DNA of 20,793 nucleotides, taken from IMG/VR virus record IMGVR_UViG_3300029267_001068, positions 1-20,793 of that record; one strand, given 5' to 3'. Shown here one piece after another: positions 1-6,686 of the stretch (positions are counted from its first letter, which is position 1; every line of letters starts with the position of its first letter). A model generated the notes under the pieces. That model did not search any database and was not told the DNA's origin. It was given only the letters and a program-made list of their open reading frames with translations. The position numbers were made by a program, and so were the translations under genes. Source of the stretch: a virus.

Positions 1-1
1 T

Positions 2-190
2 CACACGGTTGGCCGGGACCAGAGCGTGTTTATCGAGTACGGCTACTGCAGCGACGGTATCCTGCGCTGGCGCTACAGCAACGTGGCGTGGCCGCCAGTG
101 GAAGCCACTGAAAAACCAGTAGAAAAGCCACAGGGGCTGCCAGGCCCTCGAGCCGCCACCAGGAAATATCTTGACGGTAGTGGGCAGTAG
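2..190 (+). CDS. C-terminal end of a small protein, paralogous to the protein at 9827-10312
   Basis: The gene enters from outside the window, so only its last 62 residues are visible. The frame stays open from base 2 to a TAG at 188-190. It carries YCSDGILRW at residues 15-23 of the visible part, which closely matches FCSDGVLRW in the protein encoded at 9827-10312. In both, a hydrophobic/aromatic strand precedes this motif and a Pro-rich low-complexity tail follows it. By analogy with the complete paralog it is probably a small protein with an N-terminal membrane anchor that lies outside the window. The function is unknown. It lies 60 bases upstream of the small terminase gene. Confidence 0.65.
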   Translation, partial: HTVGRDQSVFIEYGYCSDGILRWRYSNVAWPPVEATEKPVEKPQGLPGPRAATRKYLDGSGQ

Positions 191-250
191 CCAGTATCGT
201 AATAGCAACGATTGACCAAACTACGGCGTAACACCAGGGAGTAAAGCGCC

Positions 251-1138
251 ATGCCGAGCCAAGGGAAAAAGGGCCGGAAGGGGAAATCCGCCACGCGCAA
301 ACCTAAGCGCAAGACCAGTGCGAAACTCACCACGCTGCAGAAGCGCTTTTGTCGTGAGTATGTCGCGGATCCACGTGACGCTGCCGGTGCCCTGGACCGT
401 GCCGGATCCAAAGGGACGCCGCAAGCTCGAGCGGTGACCGCGTCCCGATGGCTGAAGGAAGCTAAGATCAAGAAAGAGATTGCGCGACTGGAAGCCGCGG
501 CCGACCAGACCAGTGGGAAGCGTGGTGCCATTTTCGATCCATCGCTGCCACTGAAAAAGCCGAAGTGGGAAGCATTTGTACTGGCCGTCTTCAATCAGCA
601 CGAACAGCAGAATTATGGTGAAGCTTACTTAGCCGCGGGCTACAAGCCAGGTACACGTGACGCTGCCAGCAAGATGGGATCGGCGCTCATGAAAAAACAT
701 GAAGTGTCTGAACGGCTGAAATGGTTACAGCAGCAGGCTGCCGATGAGAGCGTGGACACGGCCCGGGAGCGCAGCCAGAGATTGACCAGGATAGGCCGCC
801 AGAACCTACTGAAGTACTTGCGTGAAGATGGGACGATGGACGTAGCGGGGATGAAGGCTGACGGGGTAGTGCTCACGCAGATAGACGTACAGGAGCTGCG
901 CGTGAAGGGTGTTGAGGGCGCGCAGTGTATGCAACTGAAGTTCAAGACGCCGGACCCACTGCGGGCTGCGGAGATCCGCAACAAGATGGACGGCAGCAAC
1001 GCCCCGGAGGAAGTCATACACAAGGGAGAGATCACGAACATGCCGCCTACGCCCAGGTCCATAGCGGAGTGGGAAGAGCAGGCGGCCGAAGCGCGTAAGA
1101 AGCACGAAGAGAGGCAAAGGAAGGAAGGAAGATCATGA
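251..1138 (+). CDS. terS: Terminase small subunit, with duplicated DNA-binding-like module
   Basis: 295 aa. The small terminase subunit recognises phage DNA at the packaging site and hands it to the large subunit. After a Lys/Arg-rich N-terminus (residues 5-25), two modules of the Terminase_2 type follow: residues about 28-81 (FCREYVAD, then ARAVTASRWL) and about 105-161 (EAYLAAGYKPG, then DAASKMGSALM). The C-terminal part (TRIGRQNLLKYL, then a Leu/Asp-rich stretch and DPLRAAEIRNKMDG at about 235-248) matches the oligomerisation/effector end seen in this family, where a conserved 'D-K-L-K-A-L-E-L-L-G-K' type helix occurs. The position two genes before the large terminase supports the call. 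The ATG has AGGGAG nine bases upstream. The stop overlaps the next ATG (ATGA). Two tandem modules make it longer than the usual 150-200 aa. Confidence 0.82.
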   Translation: MPSQGKKGRKGKSATRKPKRKTSAKLTTLQKRFCREYVADPRDAAGALDRAGSKGTPQARAVTASRWLKEAKIKKEIARLEAAADQTSGKRGAIFDPSLPLKKPKWEAFVLAVFNQHEQQNYGEAYLAAGYKPGTRDAASKMGSALMKKHEVSERLKWLQQQAADESVDTARERSQRLTRIGRQNLLKYLREDGTMDVAGMKADGVVLTQIDVQELRVKGVEGAQCMQLKFKTPDPLRAAEIRNKMDGSNAPEEVIHKGEITNMPPTPRSIAEWEEQAAEARKKHEERQRKEGRS

Positions 1139-1524
1139 CTGAAGAGACCACAGCAGCAGCCGCCGATGCACAGGAAACCACAGACACGCCCCAGCCGCCG
1201 GCACCTAAAGAGCTGAAGGGCAAAGAGCCGTTGCCGCTGAGCGCTGAGCGCATGCGCACGGCCATTGAGAAGCTGGAGAACGTGGCCCACGGCGCCGCGG
1301 ACACCATCCTGGAGCTGGCCGAAACATCGGACGCACCAGTGGTGCAGGTCCACGTGCGGTTTGGCCGTAAGACCGTGGAGCTGGACAGCGGGCACGGGCT
1401 GCCGGTGGACGCAGTGATCAACCTGCTGGGGGAACTGGCCAACGGTGCGCAGGAGCTGGCGGATGAACTGAAGGGGAAACTAGCGGAGCTGAGCGTGGAG
1501 CTGCCGGAAGAGAATGAACTGTAA
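1135..1524 (+). CDS. Hypothetical acidic protein
   Basis: 129 aa. I do not recognise a family. The N-terminus is low-complexity (Thr/Ala/Glu/Pro, residues 2-30). The rest is predicted helical with long Ala/Glu/Leu stretches (about 38-65 and 95-129), separated by a short beta-like segment (VQVHVRFGRKTVEL) at about 65-80. The start codon overlaps the terS stop as ATGA, so it is probably translationally coupled to terS. Its place between the two terminase subunits suggests a packaging-associated accessory, but nothing in the sequence shows this directly. Confidence 0.75.
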   Translation: MTEETTAAAADAQETTDTPQPPAPKELKGKEPLPLSAERMRTAIEKLENVAHGAADTILELAETSDAPVVQVHVRFGRKTVELDSGHGLPVDAVINLLGELANGAQELADELKGKLAELSVELPEENEL

Positions 1525-1526
1525 TC

Positions 1527-1865
1527 ATGGCAAAGCTACTGGGAAAGACTGACGAACTGACTATCCTGTGTGTGCAAGAGCCTGAGCTGATCCGCGCGAT
1601 CAAAGCGGACCTTGGGCCAGTCGCAGACACGCCATCGGAACAGACGCTGGCTGGTGCCTGCCGCGTGTACGCGGAATACGAGGTCCGGGACAAGAAAGGC
1701 GAGCTGAAAGTGCACGCCGCCCATGAGTTCTTCCTGCACCGGATCCCGGAAGGCAAGGAAATTGGCCCGTGCCTATGTCTCTCAATACTCGAGAAGCCAC
1801 CGCAGGAGCGGCTGAAGTACTACACGAAGCACCTGACCAAGGCGCTGGAGGCAACGGACCGATAG
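1527..1865 (+). CDS. Hypothetical protein between terminase subunits
   Basis: 112 aa, starting two bases after the preceding TAA, so clearly in the same operon. No family recognised. The composition is that of a small globular soluble alpha/beta protein: LTILCVQEPELIRAI near the N-terminus, a beta-like centre (CRVYAEYEVRDKKGELKVHA at about 45-64), and a C-terminal Lys-rich helix (ERLKYYTKHLTKALEA). There are no transmembrane segments and no metal-ligand clusters. It is one of two small genes separating terS from terL. Confidence 0.75.
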   Translation: MAKLLGKTDELTILCVQEPELIRAIKADLGPVADTPSEQTLAGACRVYAEYEVRDKKGELKVHAAHEFFLHRIPEGKEIGPCLCLSILEKPPQERLKYYTKHLTKALEATDR

Positions 1866-1908
1866 CACACCTGCAGGCGTGCAGTAAATCTACTGGTGCA
1901 TGGAATGA

Positions 1909-3291
1909 ATGAGCTACTGGGAACCACAGCCCGGACCACAGGCAATCGCGTCGGTATGCCCGTGCGACTACACACTGTTTGGCGGCACGCGAGGCGGCGG
2001 CAAGTCGGACTGTCTACTGGGCCGGCAGCTGACGGGAGCGGAGCAGTGGGGTGCATCCTGGGCGGGGCTCATTGTCAGGCGGAAGTACAAGCAGTTTGCA
2101 GAAATGCGCCGGCGGATAGACGGGATGATCGCCCAGGGCCTGCCGTGCGAGCGGATAGGCGGGGACCAGCAGACGAACTACCTGCGGTTCAGGAACCGGG
2201 CACAGGTGGTCCTGGCGGGCGTGGAGAAAGCCGCGCAGCTGGACGATTTCCAGGGGCACGCATACGGGGAGATAAGCATAGATGAAGGGCCTACGTTTCC
2301 GTTCTTCAGCACGCTCATGGACAAGCTTAAAGGCTGCCTGCGCGCACCGACTGGGTACACGGGCCCGTGCCGGATGTTCGTCACGGGGAACCCGGGCGGC
2401 CCAGGACACTCCCAGGTCAAGTCTATCTTCATCGACCAGGCGCCAGCGGGGCAGGTGTTCTATGATGACGCAGGCGAGTCGTACGTGTATATCAAGAGCT
2501 TTCTGCGGGATAACCGGATTCACTGCGAGAATGATCCGAAGTATGCGCGCCGGCTGCAGTCGATTAAGGATCCAGCACTGCGCAAGGCGTGGCTGGACGG
2601 GGACTGGGACGTGTTTATCGGCCAGGCATTTGAATTCACCAGGACGTACCACGTCATCGACCCGCTCCCGGTACCCAAGCACGCCCAGCTATGGTTCACG
2701 TTTGACTGGGGGTTTGGGGCACCGTTCAGCGTGGGCTGGTGGTGGATGGATGGTGACGGCCGGCTGTATCGTTTTGCTGAGTGGTACGGCTGTGGGGAGC
2801 AGCCCAACACAGGCCTGCGGATTCCAGCGTCCGGGATTGCTGAAGGGATCCTGGAGCGGGAAATGCAGCTGGGAATCAGTAAGCGCAAGATCCTGCGGCT
2901 GGCGGGACATGATTGCTTCTCGAAGCAGCCAAACTTCATGGGCGGCGGCCAGGGTGCGGCCGTGTCTACCATCTTCGCGGACTACGGGATCATTCTCAAA
3001 AAGGGTGACTCAAGCCGCCTGCAGAAGATCCAGCAATTCAGAGAGCGAATCAGGCTCAAGCGCGACGAGAATGACGAAGTCATTGAACCGCCTATGCTGC
3101 TGGTCTACAAGACGTGCAAGCACTTCATCCGGACCATCCCGGCGCTGTGCAATGATGAGGATGACCCGGAAGACGTGGACACTGAGCAGGAAGACCATAT
3201 CTATGACGAAGCCTGTCACGTGTGCATGGACCGGCCGCTGGCCGTCGACAACAGTTTCAGGGGAGCGAATGCAGAGAGTGGAGCGGTGTAA
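1909..3291 (+). CDS. terL: Terminase large subunit (packaging ATPase/nuclease)
   Basis: 460 aa. It pumps DNA into the procapsid and cuts the concatemer. ATPase domain: Walker A GGTRGGGKS at residues 25-33, Walker B ISIDEG at 122-127 (D125/E126), and coupling motif VTGNPGG at 158-164. The C-terminal RNase H-like nuclease has acidic candidates D266 (FTFDWGF), D335 (GHD) and D429 or D433 (DHIYDE). The short N-terminus before Walker A, with the WEPQPGPQ motif, is typical of one large TerL family with a GG-x-R-GGGKS P-loop. The ATG at 1909 was chosen because it sits just before WEPQPGPQ; its Shine-Dalgarno site is weak, and an out-of-frame ATG precedes it at 1905. All catalytic motifs look intact. 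Confidence 0.96.
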   Translation: MSYWEPQPGPQAIASVCPCDYTLFGGTRGGGKSDCLLGRQLTGAEQWGASWAGLIVRRKYKQFAEMRRRIDGMIAQGLPCERIGGDQQTNYLRFRNRAQVVLAGVEKAAQLDDFQGHAYGEISIDEGPTFPFFSTLMDKLKGCLRAPTGYTGPCRMFVTGNPGGPGHSQVKSIFIDQAPAGQVFYDDAGESYVYIKSFLRDNRIHCENDPKYARRLQSIKDPALRKAWLDGDWDVFIGQAFEFTRTYHVIDPLPVPKHAQLWFTFDWGFGAPFSVGWWWMDGDGRLYRFAEWYGCGEQPNTGLRIPASGIAEGILEREMQLGISKRKILRLAGHDCFSKQPNFMGGGQGAAVSTIFADYGIILKKGDSSRLQKIQQFRERIRLKRDENDEVIEPPMLLVYKTCKHFIRTIPALCNDEDDPEDVDTEQEDHIYDEACHVCMDRPLAVDNSFRGANAESGAV

Positions 3292-3306
3292 CGATCGGAG
3301 CGAACC

Positions 3307-3696
3307 ATGCCAAGCATAGCACCCAAAACCTACGGAGACATCAGCCCCGGGGCTATACGCCCAATGATGCAGGCGCTTGGATCCGGCGCATACCCAGGGG
3401 AGCGGGTCGAAGTGGTAGACGATACGGCCCGGTGCCGCATATGCGGTCATCTATTCCCGCCAGGCTATCTTGGCTACTCATACGACGATGGCGTGTGCGC
3501 CAGCGCGGCGTGCGTGTTCGAGAAGCTACGCGAGGAACTGGAGTATGACGAGGGATTTGAAGAGCGCCTGCAGGACGTGCTGCCCGGGTATCGACTCGGC
3601 CCCATCATCATGAGCGACTGGATATTTAGACTGGACGATGAAAGCGAAGAGGCAGCGGCCTGTGCGATAACGCCCACGGTACGGGGGCCGGTGTAG
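3307..3696 (+). CDS. Small Cys-rich protein carrying an MCP-like TYGDISP leader
   Basis: 129 aa, 15 bases after terL. The N-terminus has TYGDISP at residues 8-14, the same seven residues found near the N-terminus of the major capsid protein encoded at 17140-18189. A possible zinc site follows: C43-x2-C46 and C64-x4-C69, 17 residues apart. Y80-D-E-G-F-E85 matches a short motif also present in the scaffold and staple proteins. The C-terminal part is acidic. The TAG stop lies inside the first GGTGTA unit of the downstream repeat array. Function is unknown; the shared peptides suggest contact with capsid components, which is inference. Confidence 0.75.
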   Translation: MPSIAPKTYGDISPGAIRPMMQALGSGAYPGERVEVVDDTARCRICGHLFPPGYLGYSYDDGVCASAACVFEKLREELEYDEGFEERLQDVLPGYRLGPIIMSDWIFRLDDESEEAAACAITPTVRGPV

Positions 3697-3782
3697 AATT
3701 GGTGTAGAAACGGTGGCAGAAATACACCGGAAAAAGGCGCACGGCGTGTAAAGTGGTGTAGATATCGGTGTATATCGGTGTA
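3688..3782 (+). repeat. Phased GGTGTA repeat array
   Basis: GGTGTA occurs at 3690, 3701, 3755, 3767 and 3777, with a degenerate copy GGTGGC at 3712, a CGTGTA at 3745 and an inverted copy TACACC at 3723-3728. Neighbouring start-to-start distances are 10-12 bases, about one helical turn. The last two units are a perfect tandem ATATCGGTGTA overlapping by one base. CCGGTGTA (3688-3695) and TACACCGG (3723-3730) form an 8-base inverted repeat. The array fills the gap between two genes just after terL. Binding sites for a regulator or for the small terminase are both plausible. Confidence 0.7.
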
Positions 3783-3800
3783 ACCGGAGAAAGGGACAGG

Positions 3801-4217
3801 ATGAAGACAAGATTCCATAAAGCATGCAAGCGGTGCAACCGGTTTGAACGGCCGGGCGTGCCATTCCTGGAGTTTGATCTGTGCATGGACAAATCGTGCA
3901 TCACAGAAGAGCTGCACGAGCTGCGCTACAAGGTCAAGTGCTACTCTCACCTTGAGGCACAGCTAAACGACCGCGAGACAAAGCGCTGGCAAGCACAGCT
4001 GCACGCAGAAAAGAACGCGGAGGCCCTGGCCGCCGTACTAGATGAACCCACCTTGCCATGGTGGAAGCGCGGGCTGTGGAAAGCCCGGCTACGTGGCGTC
4101 AGACGTATCCTTGCAGTGCACCGCCAGCTGGGCGCATATGACAACGGATTTGAGCACCAGGCGGAAGCCATGGAAGACGAACCACAAAGCGAGGGACAGG
4201 ATGATAAGCAAGATTGA
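3801..4217 (+). CDS. Small protein with N-terminal Cys cluster and Y-x-x-G-F-E motif
   Basis: 138 aa. The ATG at 3801 was chosen because AAGGGACAGG lies directly upstream; an in-frame GTG at 3768 falls inside the repeat array and has no good ribosome site. The N-terminus has C9-x2-C12 and C28-x4-C33, a possible zinc-binding arrangement. A helical, charged middle (about 34-80) looks coiled-coil-like, followed by a Trp/Arg-rich segment (PWWKRGLWKARLRGVRR at about 86-102) that could bind nucleic acid or a membrane. The C-terminus is acidic and contains Y113-D-N-G-F-E118, the motif shared with scaffold and staple proteins. Family not recognised. Confidence 0.7.
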   Translation: MKTRFHKACKRCNRFERPGVPFLEFDLCMDKSCITEELHELRYKVKCYSHLEAQLNDRETKRWQAQLHAEKNAEALAAVLDEPTLPWWKRGLWKARLRGVRRILAVHRQLGAYDNGFEHQAEAMEDEPQSEGQDDKQD

Positions 4218-4542
4218 AGAACCGACCATGCAGGAGCTATACCTGGTCACGGGGGCCTGGGTGATAGCGGAGGTCCGGCCGCACCCGGACAAGAAGAAGA
4301 TCATACTGCAGGATCCGCTGAAGGTCCGGCAGGTGCGCGTGCGTGGCCAGGGGCTGGCCCTGGAGATTCAGCCGCTTATCCCGGCGTCCGGTCCGGGATC
4401 CGCGCTGGAGCTCCCGAAGGATGCAGTGGTAGTACCGATGGAAGCCAGGCCGAACCTGGTCAAAGAATGGTGCAAGGCCGCTGGCCGTCCGTACGTTGAG
4501 CCTATTCACATGATGCCGCCGGATCCGGCAGGTGGAAACTGA
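4201..4542 (+). CDS. Small beta-rich phage protein, possibly Sm-like fold
   Basis: 113 aa. The ATG at 4201 is preceded by GAGGGACAGG and overlaps the previous gene by 17 bases. The sequence pattern (LYLVTGAWVIAEVRPHPD, then IILQDPLKVRQVRV, then a second beta-rich half with LPKDAVVVPMEA) resembles a widespread group of uncharacterised phage proteins with a 'tG.wviaeV...i.l.dPl.v' layout, which looks like a small five-strand Sm-like barrel. That fold assignment is from memory of the pattern, not from a search. No catalytic residues are evident. The stop overlaps the next start. Confidence 0.75.
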   Translation: MISKIEEPTMQELYLVTGAWVIAEVRPHPDKKKIILQDPLKVRQVRVRGQGLALEIQPLIPASGPGSALELPKDAVVVPMEARPNLVKEWCKAAGRPYVEPIHMMPPDPAGGN

Positions 4543-5126
4543 TGGAATACCCAGGAGAAGAGCTAATATACTGGTTTGTCAGGCGCATGCGATGCACAGA
4601 GTTTGAACTGGGGGAGTCCGTTCCCCTGGCTATGCAGCTTGAAACAGGGAAACTGCCAACCCAAGACATGAAACTGGAGGGACTGAACTGGGCTGCCAAG
4701 AACAAGAGCGCAATTCGTCTGGTAGTGGGCGCACTGCAGCACGGCTTCATCACCAATGGGATGAGCCGCGAGGAAACAAGGAGCGGAATTCAAAAGTACA
4801 TGCCGGCGCCCGTCGTGCGACTTAACAAGGCGCTCGAGGAAATCCACTGGGCACTGGTGCCGATACGTTTACGTCCTGGGCACTGGCGCGTTATCGACGA
4901 TGACAACAAAGAAACTTGGGTGAGGGTAAGCCGCACGCTGTTGGCTATCCACGCACAGCCTGGAGGCACTGCATATCTAGAGCTAACTGGGGCCATAATG
5001 GAGGTATGCGTACACAAGAATGGCCTCACTGTCCGAAGCCGATTAAACCCAGGCAACATGGTAACGCTGCACAACCACGATGCACCGTTTGAAGTGCGAA
5101 AAGCCAAGGGGGAAACTGAGCGATGA
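4542..5126 (+). CDS. Hypothetical protein
   Basis: 194 aa; its start shares one base with the previous stop (TGATG), so it is translationally coupled. Two halves are visible: a helical N-terminal part (residues 1-100) and a beta-rich C-terminal part (about 110-190) with repeated short hydrophobic strands such as HWRVIDDDNKETWVRVS and AYLELTGAIMEVCVH. No transmembrane segment, Cys cluster or known catalytic motif is seen, and no family is recognised. The stop overlaps the start of the Tat-signal protein gene (ATGA). Confidence 0.72.
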   Translation: MEYPGEELIYWFVRRMRCTEFELGESVPLAMQLETGKLPTQDMKLEGLNWAAKNKSAIRLVVGALQHGFITNGMSREETRSGIQKYMPAPVVRLNKALEEIHWALVPIRLRPGHWRVIDDDNKETWVRVSRTLLAIHAQPGGTAYLELTGAIMEVCVHKNGLTVRSRLNPGNMVTLHNHDAPFEVRKAKGETER

Positions 5127-5419
5127 AACGAAGGAACTTTTTAGGCATGATGGCTGCCGCGCCCGTAGCAGGCCTAGCAATATCGAAGTGCCAAGCTGGA
5201 GAAGACCAGGTGGGTGCATTGCGTCAGCGGCCATACTCGCGTACGCAAAGGGGCAAGCTGTGTGCGAAGTACAACTGCACGCCACGGGAACTGGGCTTTG
5301 CGATGGCACGGACGCCTGGCCACGGCGGCCGGATTTGCAGCGCAGAAAGGTGGGCGAAGCAACACCCGGTGGCCTTTGGCGAAATAGTGCGTCGGGTCAA
5401 GGTGGCAACAAGAAAGTAG
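5123..5419 (+). CDS. Small protein with twin-arginine-type signal peptide (RRNFLG)
   Basis: 98 aa. The N-terminus KRRNFLG followed by a moderately hydrophobic Ala/Gly-rich stretch (MMAAAPVAGLAI) has the layout of a Tat signal peptide: twin Arg, then x-F-L, then an h-region. A possible signal-peptidase site follows CQAG at about residue 26. The mature part is basic, with Cys at about residues 47, 52 and 72, and no recognised domain. The Tat pathway exports folded proteins across the cytoplasmic membrane, so the product could act in the periplasm of the infected cell. ATGA overlap with the previous gene. A second such protein is encoded at 6359-6652. Confidence 0.7.
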   Translation: MKRRNFLGMMAAAPVAGLAISKCQAGEDQVGALRQRPYSRTQRGKLCAKYNCTPRELGFAMARTPGHGGRICSAERWAKQHPVAFGEIVRRVKVATRK

Positions 5420-5429
5420 AGGCATAACG

Positions 5430-5681
5430 ATGGCGGGTAAGGTAATCAAAGCGGCGGTGATGGTCGGGCGCCTGACGTGCATAGGGGAGCGCCATGCAGA
5501 TATCATGCTGCGCCTGGTGAAGGCAGGCGTGCGTAAGATAGTCATGCAGGATGACCAAGGATTCATCGACGCGGACGGGGAATGGCTGACACGGGAAGAG
5601 GCGTACCAACGTGCAGTGGCCTGCGGACAGATTGAAGATGAATACGAACCCAAGAAACTGTTATCTGGAATGGTATGGTAG
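5430..5681 (+). CDS. Conserved small phage protein (QGF...EA...GQI type)
   Basis: 83 aa. The pattern ERHADIMLRL, DDQGFIDADGEWLTREEA, ACGQIEDEY and a C-terminal leucine/tryptophan end matches an uncharacterised small protein found in many phages and bacteria, where an 'H-x-D', a 'QGF...G.f..R.eA...A...GQI' core and a terminal 'LxSEDLW'-like end recur. Here the terminal motif is degenerate (KLLSGMVW). The function of the family is unknown to me. It starts 10 bases after the previous stop. Confidence 0.75.
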   Translation: MAGKVIKAAVMVGRLTCIGERHADIMLRLVKAGVRKIVMQDDQGFIDADGEWLTREEAYQRAVACGQIEDEYEPKKLLSGMVW

Positions 5682-5694
5682 AAAGGTCGGGACT

Positions 5695-6369
5695 ATGAAG
5701 TACGTAAGCAAGCGAACAGAGATAGACGCAATCCGGTTTGACGGCGAGAACGTGGAAGATATCGCGCACTTCCTGGGCAGTCAGGTACCGACGATCGAAG
5801 ACGGGTACCTTATGCTGCAGCTGCAGGGCGGCGAGATTGGCGTGGCCAAGGGTCACTACATTGTCCGGGACTGCGCGGGCACGATCGGCTACTGCCGGGC
5901 AGACCCATTCCAGGAGTGCTATGAGCCGGTGGAAGAACAGACGGCTGAAGCGGTCCCCAACAGCGGCGCCCTGAAGATCATGCAGGAGCGAACCCGGCAG
6001 ATGGAGCGCGAAGGCTTTACAGCTGACCATGACAAGGGGCACGCGCCCGGAGTGATGGCGCAGGCTGCTGGGTGCTACATTGGCGATGCACTTCTGGAGG
6101 CGCAGCTGACCGCCGAGCAGCGCGAGAAGACGCATATAACACGCGGCCTTGCCCCGATGGGCTGGCCCTGGGCAGACGAGTGGTGGAAGCCGACGCCCGG
6201 GGATCCGATCCGGCAGCTGGTGAAGGCTGGCGCGTTGATCGCCGCGGAGATTGACAGGCTCTTGGAGGAAAAGAAGATGGGAGAGCTGGTCCAGGAAGCA
6301 ACAGACACGCTGGACGGTCAACCGCTTGTGAACAACAAAGACCTGAAGGAATGCGGCGATGAAGCGTAG
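5695..6369 (+). CDS. Fusion of PGDYG-like domain and a second common phage domain
   Basis: 224 aa. The ATG at 5695 follows AGAAAGG; a longer in-frame ORF starts at 5611 but would overlap the previous gene. Residues about 1-80 (MKYVSKRTEIDAIRFDG, GHYIVRDCAGTIGYCRADPF, CYEPVEE) match the small PGDYG-like phage protein with its 'G-x-Y-I-v' core, here GHYIV rather than GDYI. Residues about 94-190 (ERTRQMEREGFTADHDKGH, then WPWADEWWKP, then LVKAGALIAAEIDRL) match another stand-alone phage protein with an 'ERqRQ...HDd.h...WPW...WWKP...KAGALI.AEI' signature. Both are of unknown function and usually separate genes, so this looks like a fusion. The tail (200-224) is unassigned. Confidence 0.8.
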   Translation: MKYVSKRTEIDAIRFDGENVEDIAHFLGSQVPTIEDGYLMLQLQGGEIGVAKGHYIVRDCAGTIGYCRADPFQECYEPVEEQTAEAVPNSGALKIMQERTRQMEREGFTADHDKGHAPGVMAQAAGCYIGDALLEAQLTAEQREKTHITRGLAPMGWPWADEWWKPTPGDPIRQLVKAGALIAAEIDRLLEEKKMGELVQEATDTLDGQPLVNNKDLKECGDEA

Positions 6370-6652
6370 ATCGTTCCTGAAATTCATGGGGCTGGGAGTG
6401 GCTGCTACGGCGCTGCCGCCCAGGCCGTTCACGCCAGTCCAACGCAAGACGGCAAAGTACCACTGGGTGCGGTTCCACGGAAAGAAGTGCGCAGTGGATC
6501 CACGTCTCGTGGTGCTTTCAGTCAACGGCGAAGTACTGGAGATCAAGCGGGGAATAATTGTGGCCATCCCAACAGCGCATAAGCGCTTGGCCCAAGACTC
6601 ACTACAGCGAGATAATCCAGAGGGTCTACGGGTACCATTTGCCTTCGACTAG
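6359..6652 (+). CDS. Small protein with strong Tat signal peptide (RRSFLK)
   Basis: 97 aa. KRRSFLK followed by FMGLGVAATAL is a near-perfect Tat signal consensus (S/T-R-R-x-F-L-K plus h-region). A cleavage site is unclear; the h-region ends at about residue 19 before PPRPF. The mature part (about residues 24-97) is basic and beta-like (HWVRFHGKKCAVDPRLVVLS, then NGEVLEIKRGIIVAIP), with one Cys. It does not resemble any cofactor-binding Tat substrate I know. It starts inside the end of the preceding gene (11-base overlap), so it is translationally coupled. Its presence beside the similar-signal protein at 5123-5419 suggests deliberate periplasmic targeting. Confidence 0.75.
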   Translation: MKRRSFLKFMGLGVAATALPPRPFTPVQRKTAKYHWVRFHGKKCAVDPRLVVLSVNGEVLEIKRGIIVAIPTAHKRLAQDSLQRDNPEGLRVPFAFD

Positions 6653-6686
6653 AGGAATTCAGGAACCAGCTGAGAGGATGAGCGCC

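Noticed and set aside
212-235. Sigma-70 promoter before terS
   Set aside because: TTGACC is a fair -35 box but no -10 box follows at 16-18 bases.
1896-2285. + strand frame overlapping the start of terL
   Set aside because: It runs out of frame through the Walker A region of terL and has no recognisable content.
2282-3319. Long + strand frame inside terL
   Set aside because: Ser/Arg-rich out-of-frame shadow of a gene whose catalytic motifs are in the other frame.
3688-3782. CRISPR array
   Set aside because: The units are 6-11 bases long without unique spacers of 25-40 bases, and no cas gene is present.
3768-3800. GTG start extending the 3801 gene upstream
   Set aside because: It lies inside the GGTGTA repeats and lacks a ribosome site, while ATG 3801 has AAGGGACAGG in place.
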